Positions 44,792-54,900 of a DNA stretch of 56,239 nt are shown in pieces. Position numbers and translations under genes: made by a program. The stretch's first letter is position 1, and every line of letters starts with the position of its first letter. The notes under the pieces are model-generated. The model was given only the letters and a program-made list of their open reading frames with translations, did not search any database and had not been told where the DNA came from. Origin of the DNA: Symplocastrum torsivum CPER-KK1 (GTDB lineage: Bacteria > Cyanobacteriota > Cyanobacteriia > Cyanobacteriales > Coleofasciculaceae); assembly GCA_019358875.1 (NCBI GenBank), contig JAHHIF010000052.1:1-56239 (forward strand). The letters are read 5' to 3'.

Positions 44792-45712
44792 ATGAGCAGC
44801 AATCAAGTAATAATGAATTCCGAAATCGAGCCTTGGACTTTTACAGTTCCGATAGCTTTGGAAGCTCACTCACAAGCAGAGCAATTTCAACGTTGTCAAC
44901 CTAACCCTCAAAAATCTAAACAGGTTTATCTGAATACTCTGGCAGTGTATGCCGTAAATTTTTATCTGGGATGCCGAGGATTTGAGACGAACTTAGAGAT
45001 GAGTTCAAGTTTGGACTCAGTGATGCAAATCTTGATGGATGTTGCGGATTTGGTGGTGGGAAATCGCGGTAAGTTGGAGTGTAGACCAGTGTTACCCGGT
45101 GCAGAGTTTGTCTACATTCCCGCTGAGGTTTGGGTGGAACGGATTGGCTACGTTGCTGTGCAGTTGAATGAATCGTTAAGAGAAGCAACAGTGCTGGGAT
45201 TTGTTGAAAAGGTGGAAAGTTCAGAATTACCTTTGAGCCAATTGCGATCGCTCGAAGAATTACCAGGATATCTCAACAGCATCAAACCAAGAGTAAACCT
45301 GAGCCAATGGTTTGAAAATATCTTTGAAGCGGGTTGGCAAGCTGTAGAGTCCCTGTTGAGCGCAGAACCAACTGAGCTAGCATTTAGCTTTAGAAGTCCG
45401 AGCGTTAAACGATGCAAGCTGTTTGAGTTGGGAGCGTTAAGTCAATCGGTGGCTGTGATTGTGGAAATTACCGAAGAAACTAGCCAGGAAATGGATATCA
45501 CTGTCGAGGTTCAGCCCCCAAAAGATCAAACCTATTTACCTGCAAATTTACAGCTAATGGTGCTGGATGAAGACGGAGAGACTGTCATTGATGCCTATGC
45601 CAGAAGCGCCAACAAGACGATTCAATTGGAGTTTGATGGAGAAGCAGGAGACCGATTTAGTGTCAAGGTGGCTCTAGGTGATGTCAGCGTGACAGAGGAT
45701 TTTGTCATTTGA
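44792..45712 (+). CDS. DUF1822 family protein
   Basis: A 306-residue soluble protein. The N-terminal half has the DUF1822 pattern: FTVPIALEAHSQAEQFQ, then YLNTLAVYAVNFYLGCRGFET, and FVYIPAEVWVERIGYVAVQLNE. The C-terminal part (about 200-306) is beta-rich (VEVQPPKDQTYLPANLQLMV), as in an Ig-like domain. The function is unknown; the family occurs almost only in cyanobacteria, next to sigma-like and CHASE2/CHAT genes as here. It probably forms an operon with the next two genes (25 bp to the following frame). Confidence 0.88.
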   Translation: MSSNQVIMNSEIEPWTFTVPIALEAHSQAEQFQRCQPNPQKSKQVYLNTLAVYAVNFYLGCRGFETNLEMSSSLDSVMQILMDVADLVVGNRGKLECRPVLPGAEFVYIPAEVWVERIGYVAVQLNESLREATVLGFVEKVESSELPLSQLRSLEELPGYLNSIKPRVNLSQWFENIFEAGWQAVESLLSAEPTELAFSFRSPSVKRCKLFELGALSQSVAVIVEITEETSQEMDITVEVQPPKDQTYLPANLQLMVLDEDGETVIDAYARSANKTIQLEFDGEAGDRFSVKVALGDVSVTEDFVI

Positions 45713-45743
45713 TTTTAGAGGCAGCAATGGCTGAACGTTGACA

Positions 45744-48104
45744 ATGGGAAAGCTAATCGTCCTCAAACTGGATGGTGATTTCAAGCAAGGTTTTCGGGTA
45801 ACGCTAGAGATTGGCTCAGAAGGTAAGCGCCCTGAAATAGAGATTCATGGCAAATTACCTCCTGCACCTGAACTGGCTATAGGGTATAGCAGTTGGCAGT
45901 CAACCTACCGTCACTTGGGGAAGAGTAATCGCACTATAAAAGCTAAAAAAGCCAGGGTTGATGGTTCCCTTAAAAAGGATAGGGAACAGTGTCGCACCTT
46001 AGCAAAGGAATTATGCGATCGCCTCAACACTTGGCTAAAAGCTGAATCGTTTTTCTCGCTCCGAGAGAAGTGGCTAGAAAAAGTCAGCACCGCTGACGAG
46101 GTTAGAGTAATTATTCGTGCCGAAAACCATCAAGTATGGCAGCTTCCCTGGCACCAATGGGATTTATTGGAGCGCTATAGGCAAGCTGAAATTGGGCTGA
46201 GTACCTTGGAGTACGAACAATCACCAATAGTAGAGGCTCTTCCTCCTCAAAACCAGCTCAGAATCCTCGCAATTTTGGGCAATAGTGAAGGTATTCATGT
46301 TGAGGACGATCGACAACGGCTGGAGAATTTGCCTGGTGCAACCACAACTTTTCTAGTAGAACCGCAACGCCAAGAGTTAAATGACCAACTTTGGGAGCAA
46401 TGCTGGGATATTCTATTTTTTGCAGGTCATAGTCAAACTAAAGGTGAAAGTGGGCGAATTTATCTCAACTCGACTGATAGCTTAACGCTTGACGAACTCA
46501 GGTATGCCCTGAAAAAAGCAGTTGAAGGTGGATTACGGCTGGCAATTTTCAACTCTTGTGATGGATTGGGATTAGCACGGGAGTTAGAAAAGCTGCACAT
46601 CCCACAACTGATTGTCATGCGGGAGCCAGTACCTGATCGGGTAGCACAAGCCTTTTTGAAGTATTTTCTTGACAGCTTTGCAAGTGGTAAGGCTCTCTAT
46701 CCAGCCGTCCAGGAAGCACGGCAGCGACTGCAAGGTCTAGAAGATGAATTTCCCTGTGCTAGCTGGTTACCAGTAATTTGCCAGAATCTGGCGGCTGTCC
46801 CTCTAACTTGGTCAAAACTACCCGAACCGACTACAGAAATCCCCAAAAAGAAAAACAATCGCCCAAGATTGCCGTGGAATCGCTTGCAACTCCTCTTCCT
46901 AACAAGTTTGGTTGTAACCAGCCTCGTGATGGGAGTGCGATCGCTAGGTTTACTGCAAACGTGGGAGTTAGAAAGCTACGATCAGCTCCTTCGCCAACGC
47001 CCTGCTGAACTACCTGATTCTCGTATTTTGCTTGTTGGCGCGGATGAAGAAGATCTCCATACATACAAGCATCCTCTACCCGATGCCATTCTTGCTCAAC
47101 TGATTGAGAAATTGGAGCAGTCTCAACCTGTCGCGATCGGTCTTGATATCTTTCGCGACCAGCCTGTATCACCAGGTCACGAGTTATTAGTCACCCAGCT
47201 ACAGGAGAATCAACGTCTCGTTACCGTATGCTTCGGCAGCAACCAAGGAAATGCTGTTGCCCCTCCACCGAATAGCCCAGCCAACCAACTAGGCTTTAAC
47301 GACTTAGAAAATGACAACGACTATATCGTTCGTCGCCATCTCCAATCCCGTACCCCAAATCCAATATCTCCTCTTTCACCATGTAAGACACCTTATTCCT
47401 TCAGCCTGCAATTAGCCTACCGATATCTGCAAGCTCAAGGCATCCCAGTCAAAACGACATCACTGAAAAACTGGCAGTTTGGTAGCGTCGTATTTAAACG
47501 TTTAGAGCTTCGTAGCGGAGGCTACCAAAACCTAGATGCGCGGGGAAATCAAGTGTTGATTAATTACCGTGCTACCCCTCAGATTGCTCAGTCAGTTACG
47601 TTTGAGGAGGTCTTAACTGGGCAATTCGATCCTAGTTGGGTGAGGAATCGGGTTGTTTTGATCGGGGTCACCGCTCCAAGTATTCAAGACTATCATGATA
47701 CCCCTTACGGCAGAAGACGAGGGCTAGAAGTTCATGCACACTTAGTCAGCCAGCTCCTTAGTTCCGTTATGGATGGACGCCCTCAACTCTGGTGGCTGCC
47801 TCAGTGGGGCGATGCTCTCTGGGTGTGGGCTTGGTCGCTGATAGGAGGAATGCTTGTTTGGCAGGTGCGATCGCAAAGCACATACAAGGCACAATCGTCA
47901 CTCTACCTAGTTCTGACGCTTAGCATCTGTGTCATTGTTTTGTATGGACTGTGCTGGGTTGTCTTACTACAAGGCGGCTGGCTGCCGCTTGTTCCAACCG
48001 CATTAGCATTAGTTGTCACAGGTGGTGTGATTGCTTACATTCCATTGCCAATACAGCAGAGGCAGCAGGAACTCCTCAATACTCATCATTTGATGGTGGA
48101 TTAA
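45744..48104 (+). CDS. CHAT protease-CHASE2 sensor membrane protein
   Basis: A 786-residue protein (ATG 45744; a TTG lies two codons upstream). The N-terminal cytoplasmic part carries a CHAT domain (about 125-345) with a caspase-like dyad: His229 in FFAGHSQ and Cys272 in FNSCDG. After a membrane helix (about 380-400; LLFLTSLVVTSLVMGV) comes an extracytoplasmic CHASE2 sensor domain (about 400-660; ELESYDQLLRQRP, AIGLDIFRD, VLIGVTAPSIQD). Two or three C-terminal membrane helices and a short tail follow. The layout is a transmembrane receptor with a protease as output. Most CHASE2 proteins carry kinase or cyclase outputs instead. Substrate and ligand are unknown. Confidence 0.9.
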   Translation: MGKLIVLKLDGDFKQGFRVTLEIGSEGKRPEIEIHGKLPPAPELAIGYSSWQSTYRHLGKSNRTIKAKKARVDGSLKKDREQCRTLAKELCDRLNTWLKAESFFSLREKWLEKVSTADEVRVIIRAENHQVWQLPWHQWDLLERYRQAEIGLSTLEYEQSPIVEALPPQNQLRILAILGNSEGIHVEDDRQRLENLPGATTTFLVEPQRQELNDQLWEQCWDILFFAGHSQTKGESGRIYLNSTDSLTLDELRYALKKAVEGGLRLAIFNSCDGLGLARELEKLHIPQLIVMREPVPDRVAQAFLKYFLDSFASGKALYPAVQEARQRLQGLEDEFPCASWLPVICQNLAAVPLTWSKLPEPTTEIPKKKNNRPRLPWNRLQLLFLTSLVVTSLVMGVRSLGLLQTWELESYDQLLRQRPAELPDSRILLVGADEEDLHTYKHPLPDAILAQLIEKLEQSQPVAIGLDIFRDQPVSPGHELLVTQLQENQRLVTVCFGSNQGNAVAPPPNSPANQLGFNDLENDNDYIVRRHLQSRTPNPISPLSPCKTPYSFSLQLAYRYLQAQGIPVKTTSLKNWQFGSVVFKRLELRSGGYQNLDARGNQVLINYRATPQIAQSVTFEEVLTGQFDPSWVRNRVVLIGVTAPSIQDYHDTPYGRRRGLEVHAHLVSQLLSSVMDGRPQLWWLPQWGDALWVWAWSLIGGMLVWQVRSQSTYKAQSSLYLVLTLSICVIVLYGLCWVVLLQGGWLPLVPTALALVVTGGVIAYIPLPIQQRQQELLNTHHLMVD

Positions 48105-48108
48105 AGCG

Positions 48109-48873
48109 ATGGTTTACCGACCGAAAATGAAACTTGCTTTTGTGACTGTTGTGGCGATCGCTTTTTGGACAGTGTTAGAGGCAACCCTTAGTTTCACTAG
48201 CAACCAGGCACCGGGATGGACACAACCGAGTTCGCCAAACATTGCTACTCTGCCACCAGCACCCGGTACTGGCACACCTGATTCTGGGCAAACACCAGGA
48301 GGAACCCGCAGTCCTGAGCAAGTTGGAGCCTGCAAGCAGACGAATAAAGGGCTTACTGCCTTAGTACCAGAAAAAGGTAATCAGGGTTTAACTACTGCTG
48401 AGCATCCGGTTTTGTGGTTTTACATTCCCTATGCTCCTGAGGCTATACACTTTATCGAGTTTTCGATACACGAGCGGGAAAAAGAGGATACAGCGACCTT
48501 CTACCGAACTTCCCTCCAACTCACTAAAACACCAGGAGTAATTGGTATCTCCTTACCTTCAACTCCAGAGTATGCTCTAAAACTAAATGGGAGCTACCAT
48601 TGGTACTTGAAGATTAATTGTGACCCTCAAGAACAGCCGGAAAAGGAGATTGTTCTGGATGGTTGGGTAACACGAGTTCAGCCTAGCCCTGAGCTTGTTG
48701 GTGTCATTTGGTATGATGAACTGACAAATCGAGCTAAACGCTACCTCTTAGAGCCACAAAATATTGAAATGAAGAATGCTTGGGCAGAACTATTGCAATC
48801 TGTTGATTTGGAAGAACTTGCTCAAGCACCTCTGGTTGGTTCAGTTCATCTTTCCCCCAAAACCGAAAATTAG
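48109..48873 (+). CDS. DUF928 family exported protein
   Basis: A 254-residue protein starting 4 bp after the CHASE2 gene. It has an N-terminal hydrophobic segment (about 6-25), a Pro/Gly/Thr-rich linker (about 35-70), and the DUF928 domain (about 75-245): LTALVPEKGNQGLTTAEHP, FYIPYAPEAI and NGSYHWYLKINCD, with a pair of Cys residues that could form a disulfide outside the cytoplasm. The family is cyanobacterial and uncharacterised. Tight linkage to the CHASE2-CHAT gene suggests it acts with the sensor domain outside the membrane. Confidence 0.88.
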   Translation: MVYRPKMKLAFVTVVAIAFWTVLEATLSFTSNQAPGWTQPSSPNIATLPPAPGTGTPDSGQTPGGTRSPEQVGACKQTNKGLTALVPEKGNQGLTTAEHPVLWFYIPYAPEAIHFIEFSIHEREKEDTATFYRTSLQLTKTPGVIGISLPSTPEYALKLNGSYHWYLKINCDPQEQPEKEIVLDGWVTRVQPSPELVGVIWYDELTNRAKRYLLEPQNIEMKNAWAELLQSVDLEELAQAPLVGSVHLSPKTEN

Positions 48874-48942
48874 TATCTTTGAACATACATTCCACACCCT
48901 CAACTGTCACACAGAGTGCCTTGGCTGGCGGCAGTAAATAAT

Positions 48943-49114
48943 CCCTCTTTTGTTTGTTACTTTAGGGCTAAGAGTCTGGACGAAGTATTCTTGAATAAGG
49001 TTTCTACACTTCACAGTAAGTTTGACGCAAGAATGCTGACGATCCTTACGTCGCTACCGCTACGCTAAGCCCATACAAAACTCGTGATTCTTGCATGGAA
49101 ATAACAAAAGAGGG
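48943..49114. repeat. MITE-like inverted repeat between convergent CHAT operons
   Basis: CCCTCTTTTGTT (48943-48954) and AACAAAAGAGGG (49103-49114) are exact 12-bp inverted repeats 172 bp apart. Nested inside is a second pair, GCAAGAAT (49027-49034) and ATTCTTGC (49087-49094), which bracket a palindrome-like GCTACCGCTACGC stretch. It fills most of the gap between two convergent transcripts. It may be a small non-autonomous element or a two-way terminator. Confidence 0.5.
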
Positions 49115-49162
49115 GTGATTTTCGGAATTGCTAAACGAAAATACTCAGCACTTTAGGAAAGA

Positions 49163-51886
49163 CTAAAGCCAATTTCCAACTAGAACGAAAGGTGCCCAAT
49201 AGTAGGGAGCTTTGTATTGTTTAAAGAGTTCTAATTGAGCCTGATGAAGTGCTTGAGATTTTGTTAATTCAGGGTTAGTTAACTTTTTATAGAACTGCTC
49301 CATTAGTTCAGCCGTTGAGCGATCGCTTACTTGCCAAAGCGTTGCTAGCGTACTGCGTGCTCCTGCCCGTACAGCAATTCCGGCTAGCCCCAATGTTGCT
49401 CGGTTATCTCCCTGAGCTGTTTCACAAGCACTAAGGACAAGTAATTCAACGATGCTAGAGGACTTTTGGTTGTTACTCCGAAGTAAGTTATTCAAGTCGT
49501 TGCTATTGAGGAGCTGATCGTAAGCCAGAATAAATGTTTCTTCAGGGTCGGAACTAAACTTGCCATGCGTTGCAATGTGAACGGTAGAAAACGCTCCTGA
49601 ATTAATTTGCTCTTGAAGATTAGCTTCAGTAAATTCTGGATTCAGTAGGGACTCTGAAGGTACGACACTTCCAATTTGCTGCAATTCCTCGACCACGTTG
49701 GGAAGTTCGTCAAACCTTCGCTGTTCAACTTCTCGCTGCTCACTTACTCCCGCTGTCAATACTTCTAACCGTTCTTGCTCTCTAGGTCGGAGGTCAAAAA
49801 GCTGCAAACCGGGAACCAAGGCAAGTGCGTAGGGCTTCTGCATCAGATACTCTTGACTTTTGTAGTCATAGAGAACTGACATGGGAATATTTCGCAGAAC
49901 CCCATCGAGTACAAACACTAAAGTTTTGACTTCGTAGCTTTTTTCTAAGTCTTTCTCTAGGGGCTTAATCAGCCAGTCATAGAGTTGTGTAGCTTTTTCT
50001 ATAACAACTTCTGGGTAGTTGCGTTTTAATATGTTCCTTCGCAGTTCTATCGCCGTTTTTTCGACTTCGGTTTGTTTTACCAAAGTGACATAGTGCTTTA
50101 AGGGTTGCCCTGGAAATTTGAAAATAACTTCTAATCGGTCTTCCAGAATAATTGGATAAATTAATGCGGATTCTGGGTCTATCTTGTCAATTTCCTGGTT
50201 CAGTTGTACGGTCTGAGAAAGGTTACAACTCAGAAAATTTTCTAGTTCAGCCAACTGAAGAGAGTCAATGACCTCAATGGCTCGCCTAAGATTTTCTTGA
50301 TTAGGTTCAGTATCGGTTTCAGTTCTTAATAGCAAATCAACTAGCTTGCGGTGAACAGGCTCCACATTGTCCCGGAAAGAGAACTGTACCTCTGAAATGA
50401 TAGTGAGCAAATCACTGCGAACGGACTTGAGAGTTGCAACGGCTTCCTCATAGGCAGCGATCGCTTTTTTTATATCTCCCTGTTTTTCCCATAAATGTCC
50501 CATTTGCCATTCCCAACGATAGCGAATTTCGGGAGCTTGCATTTCTTCAGCGAGGAGAAGAGCTTGCTGAGTCAAGTCATAGGCTGCACTCAATTGCTCA
50601 GTTAGCTCATACAGCCCACCTAATTGTCCAATGGCGTAGGATTCGGCTACCCGATCTTTCAAGCTTCGAGCCTGCTGGACAGCCGTGGCTAAAATCTGAG
50701 CAATAGAGGAGGCTGGATACTGGCGTGTTAGAGAAGACTGTTCAACCTCTAACTTTTTCCCAATCCCTAATTTCGTTAGGCTCTGGGCAAAGTTAAGTTG
50801 GGCATAAATATTAGTTCGACTTGGAGGCAGGTTAAGCAGTGAAGGCTGGATTACCGATACTAATTTTTCTGCCTCTGATGGTTTCCCCGACTCTACCAGG
50901 AGACTCAGGAGATTGAGCTGAGCTTGGACTCGGAGAGTCGGAGAGTCGGCGGCTTGTTGATAAGATGCGATCGCTGCTTGAATATGCTGCTTTTCGTCGT
51001 CTTGCTTGCCAATTGCGATCGCTCTATTCGCTAAAGCACGTTCAGTATTACCTAACTCAAGCAAAGCAGAACTCTGTGCTCTAGAGAGTTGAAATTCTTT
51101 AGCCACTGCCAAACTTTTCTGCAAGACTTCTTGAGACTTACTAAGATTGCCAACTCGTCTCAAAGCCTCACCAAGGTTTTGCAACCCAATAGTTGCCAGC
51201 TCAGGGTCTGGTTGCTGTAGTAGGATTTGCTCAACATGAAGTAATTCGGCTTCAGCCTGACTGCTCAGCCCTAATGCTTGAAGGGCTTGGGCTTGGTTAA
51301 TTAAGCTACCAATAACACCTGTCTCATTGCCAGCTTTTTTATAAGTAACGGCTGCTTTCTTCCAGGTTGAGAGAGCGTCTGACCACTGTCCCTTTGTCGC
51401 TTGTAGACGACCTTGAGTGTTCAAGGCTTTGGCAAAAACGTCTAAGTAATTCTGGGTATTCGCTGTGTTCCTCTGATTATCTAGTAATTCAAGACTGGAT
51501 GCGATCGCTCTTTGGGCTTCCTCCCACTGTCCTAAATGCTGATGAGCCAAGGAAAGATAGCGCAGCACCAGTGCTTGGTTCAGGGTATCTCCCTGGCTTA
51601 AAAATGCAGAAGTCGCCTGCTGCCAAACCTCTATTGCTTCTGAAAACTGTTCAGCCTCATACAGTTCTATGCCCTGTTGCAGTAGCGAGTGAGCATTGGA
51701 AGTTTGAGTTAGTGCCTCAGAACTTCCTTCAACTCTTTGAGTTGCCAACGTTGGAATACATAAGGTTGTAATTAGTGTCAACAAGGCTAAAAGGATTAGT
51801 CCAAGTATCCGGTGGTAAGCCTTGAGTGGCACGGACTTCACCAGAAGCCGGATGTGATACCAAAATCCAGATGCTTTTCTGCTCAT
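49163..51886 (-). CDS. TPR-CHAT protein (caspase-like protease)
   Basis: A 907-residue protein with an N-terminal signal or anchor (about 25-47; ILGLILLALLTLITTLCIP) that places the rest outside the cytoplasm. An array of tetratricopeptide repeats follows (about 65-490; for example AEQFSEAIEVWQQATSAF). The C-terminal CHAT domain (about 590-907) has His774 in HIATHGKFS and Cys821 in LSACETAQG, so the caspase-like dyad is intact, and ends APYYWAPFVLVGNWL. TPRs would bind the substrate or partner. The gene lies 43 bp after the FHA-type exoprotein gene on the same strand, so that exoprotein is the obvious candidate partner. Confidence 0.93.
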   Translation of the reverse strand: MSRKASGFWYHIRLLVKSVPLKAYHRILGLILLALLTLITTLCIPTLATQRVEGSSEALTQTSNAHSLLQQGIELYEAEQFSEAIEVWQQATSAFLSQGDTLNQALVLRYLSLAHQHLGQWEEAQRAIASSLELLDNQRNTANTQNYLDVFAKALNTQGRLQATKGQWSDALSTWKKAAVTYKKAGNETGVIGSLINQAQALQALGLSSQAEAELLHVEQILLQQPDPELATIGLQNLGEALRRVGNLSKSQEVLQKSLAVAKEFQLSRAQSSALLELGNTERALANRAIAIGKQDDEKQHIQAAIASYQQAADSPTLRVQAQLNLLSLLVESGKPSEAEKLVSVIQPSLLNLPPSRTNIYAQLNFAQSLTKLGIGKKLEVEQSSLTRQYPASSIAQILATAVQQARSLKDRVAESYAIGQLGGLYELTEQLSAAYDLTQQALLLAEEMQAPEIRYRWEWQMGHLWEKQGDIKKAIAAYEEAVATLKSVRSDLLTIISEVQFSFRDNVEPVHRKLVDLLLRTETDTEPNQENLRRAIEVIDSLQLAELENFLSCNLSQTVQLNQEIDKIDPESALIYPIILEDRLEVIFKFPGQPLKHYVTLVKQTEVEKTAIELRRNILKRNYPEVVIEKATQLYDWLIKPLEKDLEKSYEVKTLVFVLDGVLRNIPMSVLYDYKSQEYLMQKPYALALVPGLQLFDLRPREQERLEVLTAGVSEQREVEQRRFDELPNVVEELQQIGSVVPSESLLNPEFTEANLQEQINSGAFSTVHIATHGKFSSDPEETFILAYDQLLNSNDLNNLLRSNNQKSSSIVELLVLSACETAQGDNRATLGLAGIAVRAGARSTLATLWQVSDRSTAELMEQFYKKLTNPELTKSQALHQAQLELFKQYKAPYYWAPFVLVGNWL

Positions 51887-51929
51887 AGGCTCGTTCTCGA
51901 ACGCTGTGAAATGAAACAGTCACAGGTAG

Positions 51930-54900
51930 CTAATGTAGGCGACAACGATGTTGCGATCGGGTAGCAGGTACTTCAGCCACGAGAACAACTTTCCCTGTTT
52001 CGTTTATCAGCCAGCCTTGAGCTTCCACAATTTTGTCAGTCCGGGTTGCTGGTACCGAGGCACTAGTAGGAGCCGCCAAGTTCTCAGCTTCCTGCGTTGA
52101 GCGTGGCACATCTTCCCAGATCTCAGTACTGCTAAGTGGTTCGTAAGGACTGGGTGCTAAGCCACCCCTACCCGTATTGAAAAACTCAATAGCTACTTGC
52201 TCTTCCGCCGACTGGCAACCCTCAGCAACTTCCACATTAGCTGGCTCGTCTGGCAAGTTTACCAATCCCTGGCTAGGGTCAACATCAGGCGTGTTGATTG
52301 TCACGGTGCCATTTAACGAAGAATTTGCCCCAGTGGCAGTGATGTCACTCAATGGTGTCAGTTGCTCCCGAAACTCTGTGCCAAAGATACCTTGAGCTGT
52401 AACGGTGACATTTCCGCCACGGAAGTTAGCTGAATTCGCACTAATGTCACTATTTTCCAGGGCAGCTAATACACCAGTATCGATGGTGATGTTACCACCG
52501 ATAACAGAGCTGCCCTGTGCGTTGGTGGTGATGTTGCTGCCATGACGCAACACCAAATCAGCAGAATTCAGGTTAATATTCCCCTGCCCTCCAAAAGTAT
52601 TAGCGTTGATGGATGCCCCGTTGTCCAGACGGATGGAGGGAGCTTCAACATTGATGTTGCCTGCATCTGAAAGGTTTGCAGTGGCTGAAATCTCCCCGTT
52701 ATTGAGATTCAATGCATGAAGAGCATGAATGGTAATACCGCCTGCCTTGCCACTGCCCTCACTCTGGGAAGAAATTACAGCACCATTGCTTAAGTCCAGG
52801 TTGTTTGTACTAATGTTGATATTGCCGCCATTGCCTGTTGATCTAGGGGTAGTTAAAGCAAATAAGCCACTGGGAAACTGACCATCGGGGGTAGTACCAA
52901 TCACTTGCACTCCTTCAGAGGCATTGATAATTAAGTTCCCTCCGTTCCCCTTGCCTAAGGTACTAACATCGACCTGTGAGCCATCCAAAACAAGCAACTG
53001 TCCCGTTATAATCTCTAGGTTCCCCCCTGTACCTGTGCCTGTAGTGCCAGCATTCAAGCTGCTTGAAGCCTGACCATCGGAGGAGATGCCAGCCAGTTTT
53101 ACTAAATCCCAGGCATTGACAATTAAACTCCCCCCATCGCCTGAGCCAAAGGTGCTAGCTGAAATTTGTGTTCCCTCCAAGACGAGCAATCTCCCTGTTG
53201 TAATCACTAGGTTTCCTGCCGCCCCTGTGCCATAAGTTGAAGTAATCAAGAGGCTAGGAAACCCATTGGCAGAGGTGCCAATCACTTGCACGGAATCCGA
53301 GGCATTGATAATTAAATCCCCTCCGTTGCCTGAACGCAAGGTTTTAGTATCGACATATGCCCCATCAAAGACGAGCAACTGCCTTGTTGTAATCTCCACG
53401 TTCCCCGCATTACCTTTACCTGGAGTATCATTAAACAAACCGCTGGGAATTCCATTAGCGGAGGTACCAATCACCTGCACAGAATCGGACGCATTGACAA
53501 TCAAATTTCCTCCGTTCCCTGAACCAAGGGTACTAGCTGAGACCTGTGCTCCATCCAAGAGCAGCAACTGCCCTGTCGTAATCTCTAGGTTTCCTGCCAT
53601 GCCCGTACTTCCAGGTTCAGTTTGAGTATACAAGCCGCTGGAAGCCCGACCATCAGTAGAGGTGCCAATCACCTGCACGGAGTCGGAGGCATTAACAATT
53701 AAATTTCCCCCGTTCCCTGAACCAAAGGTACCAGCTCCTACCTGTGCCCCACCAGAGATGAGCAACTGCCTCGTCCTAATCTCTGCGTTTCCTGCCCTAC
53801 CTGTGCCAAGAGTTAAAGCACCTAAGGCACTGGGAAACTGACCATCAAGGGTGGTACCAATCACTTGCACGGAATCGGAGGCGTTGACAATTAAATTCCC
53901 CCCATCTCCTGAACCCGATGTTCCAACTGCGACCTGTGTCCCATCAGAGATAAGCAACTGCCCCGTTGTGATGTTGATGTCGCCACCCTTGCCAACGGCT
54001 CCTACTAACACCAAATTGTAGATATAGCTCTCATCTGTAAGGTTGATTGCCCCTGTCGTATTAATTTCAATATCGCCTGCTATTGAGTCACTAGAACCCA
54101 ACCCAGCAGCTATACCTGCCAGGAGTTCGCTTCCTTCCGCCATATTTAAGTTCTGGGCATTGATGGCAATACTGCCGCCTCCGCCAGCGAGTACAAACAC
54201 ACCAGCCTCATTGCTCAGGGATACATTAGAAAGTACTAATGCATCAGGAAAACTCAGACGCAGGTCATTAGCACTGATAGAAAGCCCAACTACTCCCGTT
54301 CCTGCTACTCCACCTAACTCAACTCGACCTCCTGCCGCTTGCAAAGAAGTGCCATTGAGCAGCACATCGCCACCCACAAGGGCTAATGTTTCACCATCAG
54401 GTACTTGGAGCGTAGAACTTTGCACCTGAATACTTCCGGCATTACCTCCGTATTGCAAACCAAAGGGAACGTTGACACTCAGCAAGGGTGTAGTTTTGGG
54501 AGCCGTAGCACTAAATTGACTACCATCAGCAAAGCTTAAGCTACTAGCCGTACTCCCCATGAAGGAACCCCCAATGTCTAGCGAGGCATTAGAGCCAAAA
54601 ATAATGCCGTTAGGATTGAGTAAAAACAGGTTAACGCCGTTGGCTCTTATCAAACCATTAATGTTAGAGACAGAACCACCTGTTACACGGCTAAAGATGT
54701 TCTGAATCTCGCTTGTATTGTTAAAGTAGGCAATACCTAAAGTAGGTACAGAAAACTCGCTAAAACTGTGGAAGAGATTTGTACCTCTAGTTGCTCCACC
54801 CTCAATTTGAAATGTTCCTGGTGTAGGGGATGTGATTAAAGAACTTTCACTTCCTAAAGAATTATCACTGGTGACTTGACCCCAAGCGAAATTGCTATCG

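Noticed and set aside
52177..54429. Pro/Ser/Val-rich plus-strand frames inside the exoprotein gene
   Set aside because: They are antisense shadows of the repeated beta-helix codons and have no start signals or family likeness.
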